Shown: one piece after another, positions 9,404-17,557 of the stretch
Layout: each line of letters opens with the position of its first letter
Position numbering within the stretch: the stretch's first letter is position 1
Origin: Paenibacillus campinasensis
GTDB lineage: Bacteria > Bacillota > Bacilli > Paenibacillales > Paenibacillaceae
Length of the DNA stretch: 64,000 bases
Direction of reading: 5' to 3'
NCBI RefSeq assembly: GCF_002272015.1
Contig: NZ_NPBY01000057.1
Coordinates: 31,600-95,599, forward strand
The notes under the pieces: model-generated
Database searches by the model: none
What the model was told of the DNA's origin: nothing
The model's input: the letters and a program-made list of their open reading frames with translations, nothing else
Translations under genes and position numbers: made by a program

Positions 9404-9462
9404 AAAATTAAACAACCTAAGTCCCCGTTGTATACCGACTTAGGTTGCTTAATTTTATCTTT
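9404..9462. terminator. Bidirectional rho-independent terminator
   Basis: Two 20-base arms (9404-9423 and 9437-9456) pair with a single mismatch around a 13-base loop. On the plus strand the stem is followed by ATCTTTTTT, and on the minus strand by a T-run from the A-run at 9403-9407. It ends both the sigma/ABC cassette and the converging minus-strand ABC operon. Confidence 0.88.
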
Positions 9463-9527
9463 TTTATTACTGTCCACTTAGGAGGGGCAGTTAAATCCTG
9501 AGAGTACGATATCTACTCTTTTTACAA

Positions 9528-10181
9528 TTACACTTTCGCCATTGTATTAACCGGCACTAGCTTGTGGCTGCGAATCTGATAAACCTGATCACATAATAAC
9601 TCGATATCTTCTTCATTGTGGCTGGTTAAAATAATGGTTCTGCCTTCCTGTTTGTACTTTATAAGCAGTTCCCGAAGCACCTTTACACTATCCACATCCA
9701 TTGCATTAAAGGGCTCATCCAAGATAAGTACTTGTTGATTTTCCATAATAGCTTGAGCAAAGGCAATTTTCTGTTTCATTCCGAGAGAATAGCTTTTCAT
9801 CTTCTGGCGGGCATCAGGATCCAATCCAACGACACGCATAGTGCGCTTGATATCCTCGTCCTTAATCTGGTTACGAATCTCGGCCCATCGTTTCAAATTT
9901 TCAAAGCCAGTCAGACCTGCGGCGTAGCCGGGGCGATCAATAATAATGCCGAAGTTTTGTGGGAAATCGGCTCTTCTGCTACGATAGCTTGGGTGTATAA
10001 TGATGTCGCCTTGATCCGGTTTTATAAATCCGCATATTAATTTGAATAATACCGACTTACCGGAACCATTGGGTCCGAGAATCCCATAGATGTTCCCTTG
10101 CTCAAATACGGCATTAGCCTGGTTAAATATTTGTATTCCCTTGAATGACTTGCTTACATTGACGACTTCAATGAGTTTCAT
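9528..10181 (-). CDS. ABC transporter ATP-binding protein (YybJ-like)
   Basis: A 217-residue ABC ATPase, last gene of a four-gene minus-strand operon. Walker A GPNGSGKS is near residue 36, signature YSLGMKQK near 131, Walker B LILDEPFNAMD and switch LTSHNEED follow. The start follows GGGAGGATGACAAG. Length and the company of three small integral membrane proteins and one small secreted protein match the B. subtilis yybJ locus as I remember it; family assignment beyond ABC ATPase is inference. The operon is noticeably richer in A+T than its neighbours, which could reflect transfer. Confidence 0.9.
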   Translation of the reverse strand: MKLIEVVNVSKSFKGIQIFNQANAVFEQGNIYGILGPNGSGKSVLFKLICGFIKPDQGDIIIHPSYRSRRADFPQNFGIIIDRPGYAAGLTGFENLKRWAEIRNQIKDEDIKRTMRVVGLDPDARQKMKSYSLGMKQKIAFAQAIMENQQVLILDEPFNAMDVDSVKVLRELLIKYKQEGRTIILTSHNEEDIELLCDQVYQIRSHKLVPVNTMAKV

Positions 10182-10231
10182 CTTGTCATCCTCCCATCTC
10201 TAACATTAGGTCATTGCATTCCGTTCGGAAT

Positions 10232-10963
10232 TTAGTAAAAGGCGATGTTCTTCCTTTTGAATAACACAGCAATAACCACCAGCTGGATCAACAGATACAC
10301 GACCAGTTTCATCGTAATGAGGATGAGATCCTCCCACTGTCCGCTAAGGTATGCTGTACTATTCAGACCCGCAGGAAGCCATCCACCTGCATTCAGCACT
10401 GGCAAAGCAGCAATGGTAAGCAACCCCATCGCAATCAGATTGTAAGACGGTTCCTTAAATACCCACGCAGTTATGAAGACAATCATTAGACCATTCATCA
10501 ACTGCAGCCAGCCGTTAAGCAAAAATTGAATCAACAACTGGATTACTGTTAGGTTGGACAGTACGCTCACTGTTAGCTCAGGCGAGTCACCGAGCGCCAG
10601 GCCTATCAACACGGTTACTGTTGCTAATACGACAAGGAAACATGCGGCTTTATAGCTCATCTGCCATCCTAAATGAATGAACCACCGGGCGAGTGACTGA
10701 TACCGAATAGCTGTATAGTAAAATCGTCCAGATAAGTAATCTGTTAAAAACAGCTGAAACTGATATAGGAATCCCGTATATATGATGCTATAGAACAGGA
10801 AAGACAATAACGAGAATCCTCCGTAAGGAGATACGCCGTAGAACTTCAAATACAGCCGATCCCAGACGGTAGTGGCTCCTTCCCACGGGTTAAGAAGCGG
10901 GGATGTAATCCCGAGCAGACACAGCAGTCCATATCCGATATAAAAATAATGTGTTTTTGTCAT
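10232..10963 (-). CDS. Integral membrane protein, putative ABC permease subunit
   Basis: A 243-residue protein with about six hydrophobic helices (HYFYIGYGLLCLLG, LLSFLFYSIIYTGFLY, CFLVVLATVTVLIGLAL, LLTIAALPVLNAGG, LVVYLLIQLVVIAVLF). I recognise no named domain. The ATG at 10963 is chosen because the upstream gene stops 8 bases before it, and its GGCGGTGA end supplies the ribosome site, so the pair is translationally coupled. Probably one of three membrane partners of the ATPase encoded downstream. Confidence 0.75.
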   Translation of the reverse strand: MTKTHYFYIGYGLLCLLGITSPLLNPWEGATTVWDRLYLKFYGVSPYGGFSLLSFLFYSIIYTGFLYQFQLFLTDYLSGRFYYTAIRYQSLARWFIHLGWQMSYKAACFLVVLATVTVLIGLALGDSPELTVSVLSNLTVIQLLIQFLLNGWLQLMNGLMIVFITAWVFKEPSYNLIAMGLLTIAALPVLNAGGWLPAGLNSTAYLSGQWEDLILITMKLVVYLLIQLVVIAVLFKRKNIAFY

Positions 10964-10970
10964 CCTTCGT

Positions 10971-11747
10971 TCACCGCCGTTTTTTCCACAAAGGCAGAAT
11001 ATAGACACTTAGAGCCAAGAATCCCAAAAGAACGATGAATGCTGGGAATATCGCACCGTACGTTCCGTAACTTGAGGGAAAAGTCATATAATTATATAAA
11101 ATCCACCTCGGATCACTTTGGAAAAAACGAAAAGTAACCAGCATGTACAAATAAATTGAAAAATAGACCGTACTTATAAAACCCATATGGTTATACAAGA
11201 GATACAGCGCGGATAAGAAAGCATGCGCAGTTATAGCAAAAAGATAAAGTAAAATAAACTGTAATAGCACGGCTGCGTTGGGAGTTATCCCGGACTCATA
11301 TGAAAGGGCGCTCATTTGATTGAACGTTGTAATTGGAGCCTCAGCAAACGTACTCCAACCGGGCTCATAAGGCAGCGTTATGGACAACAACAGTGAAACT
11401 ACTCCTAATAGAAAGAGTGCAACGGCAACTATCGGGCTAAACATCTTCACGGAATACCACACCCATCTCTGCCAGCTGCCAACACGCGCTAATAGATTCA
11501 TGTTCCACGCCTCCTTGATAGACAAGCAGGAGGATAGGAACCATACAGGAACCATCAAATAAAGAAGTAGTATCGGGTCGCCGGAAACGCCGATCCATAT
11601 ATCCCACAGATTTAAGTTCGAGTTGATGAAAGCAGCATACTCTATAAGTAGATTCCGGGTGCGTAAGCTGAATATGAAGATGAGAACAAATAGAATTGCC
11701 CATTTCCAATTGAAGAGCTGATCAAGGAATTTTATTACAATCTTCAT
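10971..11747 (-). CDS. Integral membrane protein, putative ABC permease subunit
   Basis: A 258-residue membrane protein with six predicted helices, including WAILFVLIFIFSL, LLLYLMVPVWFLSS, FSPIVAVALFLLGVVSLLL and FPAFIVLLGFLALSVYILPLW. No named family recognised. Its ATG overlaps the stop of the upstream gene by four bases (ATGA), and its own end couples to the next gene, so all three membrane proteins are made from one message in similar amounts. Role as a transporter subunit is inferred from context only. Confidence 0.75.
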   Translation of the reverse strand: MKIVIKFLDQLFNWKWAILFVLIFIFSLRTRNLLIEYAAFINSNLNLWDIWIGVSGDPILLLYLMVPVWFLSSCLSIKEAWNMNLLARVGSWQRWVWYSVKMFSPIVAVALFLLGVVSLLLSITLPYEPGWSTFAEAPITTFNQMSALSYESGITPNAAVLLQFILLYLFAITAHAFLSALYLLYNHMGFISTVYFSIYLYMLVTFRFFQSDPRWILYNYMTFPSSYGTYGAIFPAFIVLLGFLALSVYILPLWKKRR

Positions 11748-12550
11748 GTCAGATTTCCTAGCTTAGTTATATTTCGTTTTATATAGATGAGCGATCCAGC
11801 AACAATAACCGAAAGAATAGTAAATGGTATAAGCGCTGTCCAGATCGGACTTTGAATCCGATCAAATGGAAAAATGGTATAACTAGGCCGGTAGATCTCC
11901 GCCCCCAGCGCACTTAGTGTGAAAATCCCAACCACGTAGATGACAAAGGGCAGACTCAAGGCCAAATATCGATTCCGGAGGAGCAATACCAGAACAAAGC
12001 CGATTGCAGCAAACAGCCCAGCATTCAAACCGACCCACAACGCATATACAATTCCATACGTCAACGTCCCGTATCTGAGGAACTGCGTAAACGTATGACG
12101 CATGTAGGTATCCTCCGCAATATTATCAGTTGTTAATCCATAGCCTGCGGGATTGAAATTTGCAATACCCAGCAGAGGCTCAATGTAATAGGCAAAAATA
12201 AAGAGCGAGATAATCAAACAAAAAAAGAATATGAATGTTAGTACCAGATTAGCCCAGAAATTAATATTCAACGTTTCAATAATCGGCCTCCGCATCCGCG
12301 TGTAGGTTAAGAAGCGGTGATGAATATCGGCAGCGAATGAAATGGTAAGTACGAGTACCGATACAATTGGAAATAGGATGGGGAGTATACTGCCTATTGT
12401 AAATGTGAAGAAATCTAAAGAATCTCTTAACTCATAACTTCGGCTTCGATAGACTGCAAAAGAGATGAGGACAGCAGTTAGAGAAAGCCAGGACAAGAAG
12501 AATTTTGGAGATAATTTACTCCTTATTTCTTGAAGTATTTCCTTCAGCAT
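11744..12550 (-). CDS. Integral membrane protein, first gene of the ABC operon
   Basis: A 268-residue protein with six predicted helices (FFLSWLSLTAVLISFAVY, FTIGSILPILFPIVSVLVLTI, NLVLTFIFFFCLIISLFIFAYY, GFVLVLLLRNRYLAL, LIPFTILSVIVAGSLIYI). A start at 12550 is preferred because GGAAGGTGAT lies just upstream; a GTG at 12574 would add eight residues but has no ribosome site. ABC-2-like in layout, not assigned to a family. Together with the other three minus-strand genes it forms a probable exporter or self-protection transporter. Confidence 0.75.
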   Translation of the reverse strand: MLKEILQEIRSKLSPKFFLSWLSLTAVLISFAVYRSRSYELRDSLDFFTFTIGSILPILFPIVSVLVLTISFAADIHHRFLTYTRMRRPIIETLNINFWANLVLTFIFFFCLIISLFIFAYYIEPLLGIANFNPAGYGLTTDNIAEDTYMRHTFTQFLRYGTLTYGIVYALWVGLNAGLFAAIGFVLVLLLRNRYLALSLPFVIYVVGIFTLSALGAEIYRPSYTIFPFDRIQSPIWTALIPFTILSVIVAGSLIYIKRNITKLGNLT

Positions 12551-12574
12551 GTGTTCAATCACCTTCCCAAACAC

Positions 12575-12736
12575 AAAAAATAAACGATCAACGACATTTT
12601 TGAAATTGTAGAATGTTGTTATTTTGGCCAGACATCTTTATTAGAATATCATAGGGAAAGTATAAAAAAAAGATCTTTTTTCCTTATAATGTTATGTATA
12701 ATTATGGATGAAAACAAAAAAAGAGGAGGGAATGAT
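12575..12736. promoter_or_regulatory. Divergent promoter region between the ABC operon and the secreted-protein gene
   Basis: A 162-base A+T-rich intergenic region. On the plus strand two perfect -10 hexamers TATAAT occur at 12685-12690 and 12697-12702, without an obvious -35 partner, which suggests activator-dependent or alternative sigma control. The minus-strand promoter cannot be placed with confidence. Confidence 0.4.
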
Positions 12737-13165
12737 ATGTTTAGGAAAAAGATTTTGGTTGGGTCTATCACAGCCACACTACTGTTAACAAGTGGTATTT
12801 CAGTAGCTCTTGCTGATACTAACTTGGATGACTTCAATGTTGAACCGTTTGGAACTACTTGGCAGTCCTTCGCTTTAACTGTACCAGGAAATAATGTTAA
12901 TGATTCCAGAGGAGAAACACCCTCACAGACCAAAACAAACGCATTTGCAGATGCTGGTTTGCGTATACATTCTACCGGTGGAGCATCGTTGGATGTGCGA
13001 ACTGAGTCTAGCTCGACAAATGGAAGTTGGAGATACGGTGTAACATCTAGCAATACATATGCTTTGAATAGCCCTCATCAAGCTGGATCCACCGTATGGT
13101 TGCAATTTAGCACAGGTTTATTTCAGGGGCCAGTTCCGATTACTGGAGACTGGAGAAGTAACTAA
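12737..13165 (+). CDS. Small secreted protein divergent from the ABC operon
   Basis: A 142-residue precursor with a clear Sec signal peptide: basic MFRKK, hydrophobic core, and a likely cleavage site after SVALA (residue 26). The mature 116 residues are Ser/Thr/Asn/Gly-rich with four Trp and no Cys (TTWQSFALTVPGNN, GASLDVRTESSS, GSTVWLQFSTG), suggesting a small beta-sheet protein. The ATG at 12737 follows AGGAGGG at a six-base spacing. It has its own strong terminator. I do not recognise the family; a DUF2712 (YybN)-like protein is possible by gene context. It could be a bacteriocin-like substrate or ligand of the divergent transporter, which is inference. Confidence 0.75.
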   Translation: MFRKKILVGSITATLLLTSGISVALADTNLDDFNVEPFGTTWQSFALTVPGNNVNDSRGETPSQTKTNAFADAGLRIHSTGGASLDVRTESSSTNGSWRYGVTSSNTYALNSPHQAGSTVWLQFSTGLFQGPVPITGDWRSN

Positions 13166-13193
13166 ACGTATAAAGAAGTCTTTGGGCTCCCAA

Positions 13194-13224
13194 GGCTGTC
13201 GAGAAGGTCTCGACAGCCTTTTTA
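13194..13224 (+). terminator. Rho-independent terminator of the secreted-protein gene
   Basis: A perfect 11-base stem (13194-13204 with 13208-13218, arms GGCTGTCGAGA and TCTCGACAGCC) with a three-base loop, followed by TTTTTAT. Confidence 0.93.
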
Positions 13225-13551
13225 TATTTGTTTGTATCTGCTGAGTATTTTAGAAGCGCAAGGTTGCAAATGGCAGGTGTTCAACCGTTCTTGTAATCTT
13301 CTATCAGGAATACGGTGAACTGGATGCAAGCAACGCCTATCGTTAAAATCATCGCCATAAGCCCCTCATTTTCATACAACATTGGCTTCTATGCATTTGC
13401 GTGCGATCGCACTCAGTTTCCAATCCTTTTCGTAAGAAGCGAAGTCATCCCACGGCGAACCGGGTAAGGAATGGTAGCGCGGTGTGCGCATCCGGGCGGG
13501 TGCGGCGCATGGCGATAGGCTGTAAACTATCGGGAAAGGAGCGGATTCGTT
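13225..13551. other. Intergenic stretch, no convincing gene
   Basis: This segment marks the change from the A+T-rich ABC island back to GC-rich sequence. On the minus strand a frame ends at 13372 with a protein-like tail (WDDFASYEKDWKL), directly followed by a possible 25-codon frame with a GAGGGG ribosome-like site, but neither is supported further. They may be remnants of a displaced gene. Confidence 0.35.
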
Positions 13552-14388
13552 ATGGGAACCGCAGGAGCGCAAGGCACTGAGAAGGTGGCGCTGGTCACGG
13601 GAGCAGGTGCAGGGATCGGCAGGGGCATTGTCAAGATATTGGCGGAAAAAGGATATCGGCTGGCGATGACTTATAATTCCAGTAAAGACGGGATTGTGGA
13701 CGTGGCCGAGGACATTCGACATATTTACGGCAAGGAGCCGCTCATCATTCAGAGCGACCTTACCGTCCGGAGCGAGGCCGAGAATACCATCCGCAAGACG
13801 GTGGAGGCGTTTGACCGCATCGACCTCGTTGTCAATAACGCGGGCGTCGGGATTCATAAGCCGCTTACCGAGATGGATGAAGAGGATGTCGATATGCAGG
13901 TTAACCTCGATTTCCGGGCGCCGATGCTGCTGAGCAAATATGCCGCGGCCGAGATGATTGCTCGCGACATTCCGGGGAACATCATCTTCATAACGTCGTC
14001 CCGCGGCGAGCGGGCGTATCCGAAGGACAGCATCTATGGGGGCATGAAAGCAGCGCTGATCCGCGCGGCCCAGTCGCTGGCGCTGGAATGGGCACCGCAC
14101 GGCATTCGGGTGAACTGTGTGGCGCCGGGGGCGACGGTCCATAAGCTGGAGCAATCTGCTGAGGAGGAGCCGCTCGGGAGCAAAATTCCGCTCGGCCGAC
14201 TCGGAACGCCGTCCGATATCGGCGAAGCGATCGCGTGGCTTTCCTCGGATGCAGCATCCTATATTACAGGCATCAACCTGCGAATTGACGGGGGACTCAT
14301 TCTCCCGGGTATGCCTGAAGACACGTCGCCGGAAGCCGGATACGGCTGGGGCGAAATGACGCCGACAAGCGACGGGGACCGGGCTTGA
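13552..14388 (+). CDS. SDR-family NAD(P)-dependent oxidoreductase
   Basis: A 278-residue short-chain dehydrogenase/reductase. The Rossmann motif TGAGAGIGRGI is at about residue 17, NNAG is present, and the catalytic serine, Tyr162 and Lys166 lie in ITSSRGERA...YGGMK. The C-terminal INLRIDGGLILPGMPE resembles glucose-1-dehydrogenase-type members. The ATG follows GGAAAGGAGCGG. About ten more residues than usual extend each end. The substrate (sugar or polyol) is not determined. It stands alone between the ABC island and metY. Confidence 0.9.
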   Translation: MGTAGAQGTEKVALVTGAGAGIGRGIVKILAEKGYRLAMTYNSSKDGIVDVAEDIRHIYGKEPLIIQSDLTVRSEAENTIRKTVEAFDRIDLVVNNAGVGIHKPLTEMDEEDVDMQVNLDFRAPMLLSKYAAAEMIARDIPGNIIFITSSRGERAYPKDSIYGGMKAALIRAAQSLALEWAPHGIRVNCVAPGATVHKLEQSAEEEPLGSKIPLGRLGTPSDIGEAIAWLSSDAASYITGINLRIDGGLILPGMPEDTSPEAGYGWGEMTPTSDGDRA

Positions 14389-14414
14389 TGAAGGGAATAT
14401 CAATCGGGATTATG

Positions 14415-14440
14415 TATTCCGATAAATTTAGTTGGTAATA
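14415..14440. promoter_or_regulatory. Imperfect dyad upstream of metY, possible CymR-type operator
   Basis: The half-site TATTCCGA on the left is matched by TTGGTAATA on the right; TATTnCnA recurs on both strands around a central ATTT. Cysteine-metabolism repressor CymR of Bacillus/Staphylococcus binds long A+T-rich dyads with TCC/GGA cores, which this resembles loosely. Position just upstream of metY is fitting; identity is inference. Confidence 0.3.
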
Positions 14441-14527
14441 CCTCTTTTCAAATGGTGGAAAGTATGAGAGAATGATGGAAATCATGGGCGTACCATTTTC
14501 CATACAAAGAAAAGGGAGGAAGCAAGA

Positions 14528-15820
14528 ATGTCAGAAGAGCGTCAATTTTCGATTGAAACATTAGCGGTTCACGCGGGTCAGGAGCTCGACCCCACTACAT
14601 TGTCCCGGGCAGTGCCTCTGTACCAGACAACATCGTACGGTTTCAAGGACAGCGATCATGCGGCGAACTTGTTTGCACTGAAGGAGTTCGGCAACATCTA
14701 CACCCGGATCATGAATCCGACGACGGATGTATTCGAGAAGCGAATTGCCGCGCTTGAAGGCGGCGCCGCAGCGCTGGCGACCTCTTCCGGGCAGGCAGCC
14801 ATCACGTTTGCCATTCTGAACATCGCAGGTGCGGGTGATGAGATTGTCTCTTCCTCCAGTTTGTATGGCGGCACGTACAATCTGTTTTCGACGACACTGG
14901 CAAAGCTGGGGATCAAGGTTCATTTTGTAGATTCTACGAATCCGGACAATTTCAAGCAAGCGATCAACGCCAACACGAAAGCGGTGTTCGCCGAGACGAT
15001 TGGCAACCCGCAAGGCAATGTGCTTGATGTCGAAGCTGTTGCGAGCATTGCGCACGAGGCCGGCGTTCCGCTTATTGTGGACAATACATTCCCTAGCCCT
15101 TATCTGCTGCGTCCGATCGAATATGGCGCGGATATCGTTGTGCATTCAGCGACCAAATTTATTGGCGGCCATGGAACGTCGATCGGCGGGGTCATTGTGG
15201 ACAGCGGCAAATTTGACTGGAAGGCCAGCGGCCGGTTCCCGGGTCTGACTGAGCCTGATCCGAGCTATCACGGACTGGTGTACACGGAAGCGCTGGGGCC
15301 GATTGCTTATATTATCAAGGCTAGGGTACAGCTGCTTCGGGATATAGGGGCATCTCTTTCCCCATTCAATGCCTGGCTTCTCCTGCAAGGTCTGGAGACA
15401 CTCCATCTGCGGGTGGAGCGCCATAGCGAGAATGCGCTGAAGGTGGCGCAATATCTGGAAGGGCATGAAGCGGTGGAGTGGGTCAGCTATGCAGGACTGC
15501 CAAGTCACCCTTCTTATGCGCTGGCTCAGAAATACTTGCCGAAAGGGCAGGGGGCGATTCTGACCTTCGGCATTCGGGGCGGGGCAGCGGCCGGCCGTAA
15601 GGTGATTGAGAACGTGAAGCTGTTCTCCCATCTGGCCAACGTCGGTGATTCCAAATCGCTGATCATCCATCCGGCCAGCACAACACACCAGCAGCTGACC
15701 GAGGAAGAGCAGCAGTCTGCCGGCGTCAACCCGGAACTGATTCGTCTGTCCATCGGAACAGAATCCATTGATGACATTCTTTACGATCTGGAGCAGGCGA
15801 TTGCTGCCAGTCAGGCGTGA
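14528..15820 (+). CDS. metY: O-acetylhomoserine aminocarboxypropyltransferase / cysteine synthase
   Basis: A 430-residue PLP enzyme of the Cys/Met-metabolism family that condenses O-acetylhomoserine with sulfide to homocysteine in methionine biosynthesis. The MetY hallmarks are the N-terminal FSIETLAVHAGQE, the SYGFKDSDHAANLFAL segment, the PLP lysine (about residue 210) in VHSATKFIGGHG, and the long C-terminal ASTTHQQLTEEEQ and RLSIGTESIDDI. Length is typical. The ATG follows AAGGGAGGAAGCAAG. No SAM riboswitch is visible in the 139-base leader region; instead an imperfect dyad lies at 14415-14440. Confidence 0.94.
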   Translation: MSEERQFSIETLAVHAGQELDPTTLSRAVPLYQTTSYGFKDSDHAANLFALKEFGNIYTRIMNPTTDVFEKRIAALEGGAAALATSSGQAAITFAILNIAGAGDEIVSSSSLYGGTYNLFSTTLAKLGIKVHFVDSTNPDNFKQAINANTKAVFAETIGNPQGNVLDVEAVASIAHEAGVPLIVDNTFPSPYLLRPIEYGADIVVHSATKFIGGHGTSIGGVIVDSGKFDWKASGRFPGLTEPDPSYHGLVYTEALGPIAYIIKARVQLLRDIGASLSPFNAWLLLQGLETLHLRVERHSENALKVAQYLEGHEAVEWVSYAGLPSHPSYALAQKYLPKGQGAILTFGIRGGAAAGRKVIENVKLFSHLANVGDSKSLIIHPASTTHQQLTEEEQQSAGVNPELIRLSIGTESIDDILYDLEQAIAASQA

Positions 15821-15907
15821 AGAGCCGATTTAATGGCAACGGTGGCGCATCGGTCCGGATAGTCAGCTCGTAAGCGGTTATTATCTCACAATTCATCATA
15901 CAAAGCA

Positions 15908-15951
15908 GGTCGAAGACGCGCTCGGAGAGAGCGAGGTCCTCGGCCTTTTTT
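15908..15951 (+). terminator. Probable rho-independent terminator of metY
   Basis: A compound hairpin: an outer arm GGTCGAAG pairs with CCTCGGCC (two wobbles or mismatches), enclosing CGCTC/GAGCG, and is followed by TTTTTT. Confidence 0.6.
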
Positions 15952-16093
15952 CATGCGCAGGAAAGCGTACTGGCACCGCTGCGTTTATGTGCATCCTTCC
16001 GGTCACTCTGCTGTATATTTCCAATTGTTTCATAATAGTCTGTAAAGGAGGCGATAACATCCAATTCAAGGGAAGAGGGGTAGAACAATTACG

Positions 16094-17206
16094 ATGACGG
16101 AAAGGCAATGGGACAGTAGCCGTGAATTGGGAGAGCGCTTATATGGGGTGGGGGAAAGGGCCGGGAATCGTGCGCGGGCTGGAGCGTCACCGGAAACGGA
16201 TGTGTTGAACTCGTTCAGGGCGGCAGGAGGCATCACCCATGAGGAGGTGCTCCTGATGCTGGCTGCGCCTGAGGATATAGAGGAGGCGCTCCGAGTGACG
16301 GGAGCCGTTCATGCAGGTGAAGTCAGTCCTTCTCTAACCCGTCTTCTCGGCTGGAGTGATCTTAACCGACATCTTAAAGTATTAAGCTGTGCTGCCTGTG
16401 CGGAACAGATCAGGGAGGACTTGCGGCTTGGAGCTCAAGGGGTAGGACTTGTCCGGGGCGAAGCGGCACTGGAAACGGCCGGGGTGCTGCGCGAGGTATT
16501 CAGTGCGTGGCTGACCGCCCGTGAAGAATCAAGGGCGGAGTTTTACCGGCGCAGATTTATTTGGCTGTGGACGGCCTATTGGGTATCCGTGCTGCAGGCT
16601 GCGGGTGATGCTCCTTGTGCAATAAGTCTGGTTCAGGAATGTTATATGACCGGTTTCCGGGGGAAAGGCCGGGATGTGCTTGATGCGCAGCTGGAGTCGA
16701 TCTTTCGGGCAGTGGAGCAGTGCTGGCAGGCCGGCATCGACTGCCAGCCGGAACTGCTGATCATGGAGCCTGACGATGCGGAGGTGTTCCGGTCCGTCCA
16801 AGATTTTGTTGAGGAGGTAGCCAGACAAACGCTTGGAGAGGCGGGGAGGTCCGTCCGATTTCGAATGGGCGTGCTGTTCGGGGAGGGATCTGATCCGGAA
16901 GCGGCCGCCGATGTTGCCCGCATTGCTGATATGATCGTGCTGGATCTGGAGGCGCAGCGATTCTCCTATTGGTCCGAGGAGGAGCGAAAAGAGCTTCAGG
17001 CTTCTTTCGCTGCGGCGATATCCCGTATTCGCACCATAAAGCCGGAGCTGCCGATTCGGGTGAACGGCGTCGATGCTTCCGATCTTCGGTATGCTTATAA
17101 GCTGGGGGCCCAGGAGGTAAGCTGTGCCTCGCGCCATCTGGCCGCTGTCAGATTGACGGGAGCGAGGCTGGAGCTTCGAAGACGAAGTCTGCCCTGGACC
17201 GAGTAG
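16094..17206 (+). CDS. Degenerate PEP-utilising TIM-barrel protein related to the PPDK C-terminal domain
   Basis: A 370-residue protein not recognised as a standard enzyme but clearly built on the C-terminal TIM-barrel of pyruvate phosphate dikinase. GAQGVGLVRGE (residues 113-123) matches GAQGIGLCRTE; IFRAVEQCWQAGIDCQPELLI matches the PPDK segment ending in HPEIMIP; and the order barrel, ADMIVLDLEAQ, VSCASRHLAAVRL is conserved. Key catalytic elements are gone: GTNDLTQ is replaced by VLDLEAQ, and the CGEHGGD loop with its catalytic cysteine by VNGVDASD. The nucleotide and swivelling His domains are absent. The ATG follows only weak ribosome signals. A non-catalytic regulatory or PEP-binding role is possible but unproven. 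Confidence 0.7.
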   Translation: MTERQWDSSRELGERLYGVGERAGNRARAGASPETDVLNSFRAAGGITHEEVLLMLAAPEDIEEALRVTGAVHAGEVSPSLTRLLGWSDLNRHLKVLSCAACAEQIREDLRLGAQGVGLVRGEAALETAGVLREVFSAWLTAREESRAEFYRRRFIWLWTAYWVSVLQAAGDAPCAISLVQECYMTGFRGKGRDVLDAQLESIFRAVEQCWQAGIDCQPELLIMEPDDAEVFRSVQDFVEEVARQTLGEAGRSVRFRMGVLFGEGSDPEAAADVARIADMIVLDLEAQRFSYWSEEERKELQASFAAAISRIRTIKPELPIRVNGVDASDLRYAYKLGAQEVSCASRHLAAVRLTGARLELRRRSLPWTE

Positions 17207-17325
17207 CGTGGATGGTAGGAGTAGCTAGGAACGGATTCTGCATTTATGCTGGGAGAACAGGGCTCGGAGGATCTGAAAGATGAAAGGGGTTTCCTTCCAT
17301 AAGAGTGACTGTTTGAGTGAGAACA

Positions 17326-17352
17326 GGGCTGCCGGTTTCGGCGGCCCTTTGA
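17326..17352 (+). terminator. Possible terminator of the PPDK-like gene
   Basis: A nine-base stem (GGGCTGCCG / CGGCGGCCC, one wobble) with a four-base loop and a short TTTG tail. A second, weaker hairpin with a stronger T-run (T7) follows at 17412-17437 and may do the actual termination. Confidence 0.55.
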
Positions 17353-17461
17353 TGTAGGTACCGGCATTGCTGCATATGGGATGAATGGGACAAGGGAGTA
17401 GGCTTATGACAAGCGACCGGAAAGGGCCGCTTTTTTTGATGCAAAATTTCCCTAAATCTCG

Positions 17462-17490
17462 TTTACAAATCGGCGGCTACGGAGTATGAT
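17462..17490 (+). promoter_or_regulatory. Sigma-A promoter of the metal ATPase gene
   Basis: TTTACA at 17462-17467 and TATGAT at 17485-17490 with exactly 17 bases between. The stretch over the -10 (ATATAACTATAA) also loosely resembles the right half of a PerR box, which would fit a pfeT promoter, but this is tentative. Confidence 0.6.
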
Positions 17491-17535
17491 ATAACTATAA
17501 AGTTGCTCGAAGGAAAATAATTTGGTTTATAGCAA

Positions 17536-17554
17536 AAATGATTATCATTCTCAT
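17536..17554. promoter_or_regulatory. Fur box
   Basis: The 19-base site centred on ATGATTATCATT matches the classical Fur consensus GATAATGATTATCATTATC at 16 of 19 positions. It lies about 40 bases downstream of the -10 at 17485 and about 90 bases upstream of the metal-ATPase start. In B. subtilis pfeT, Fur activates and PerR represses; whether Fur activates or represses here cannot be read. Confidence 0.75.
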
Positions 17555-17557
17555 TAA

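Noticed and set aside
12737..13165. Lactococcin 972-type bacteriocin
   Set aside because: Secreted and small, but the typical C-terminal pattern and the dedicated large permease of that family are not seen.
13372..14403. 343-codon minus-strand frame opposite the SDR gene
   Set aside because: Overlaps a complete SDR enzyme; only its last 40 codons look protein-like and are recorded as a possible remnant.
14389..14527. SAM riboswitch (S box) upstream of metY
   Set aside because: The 139-base leader is too short and lacks the S-box core and a terminator.
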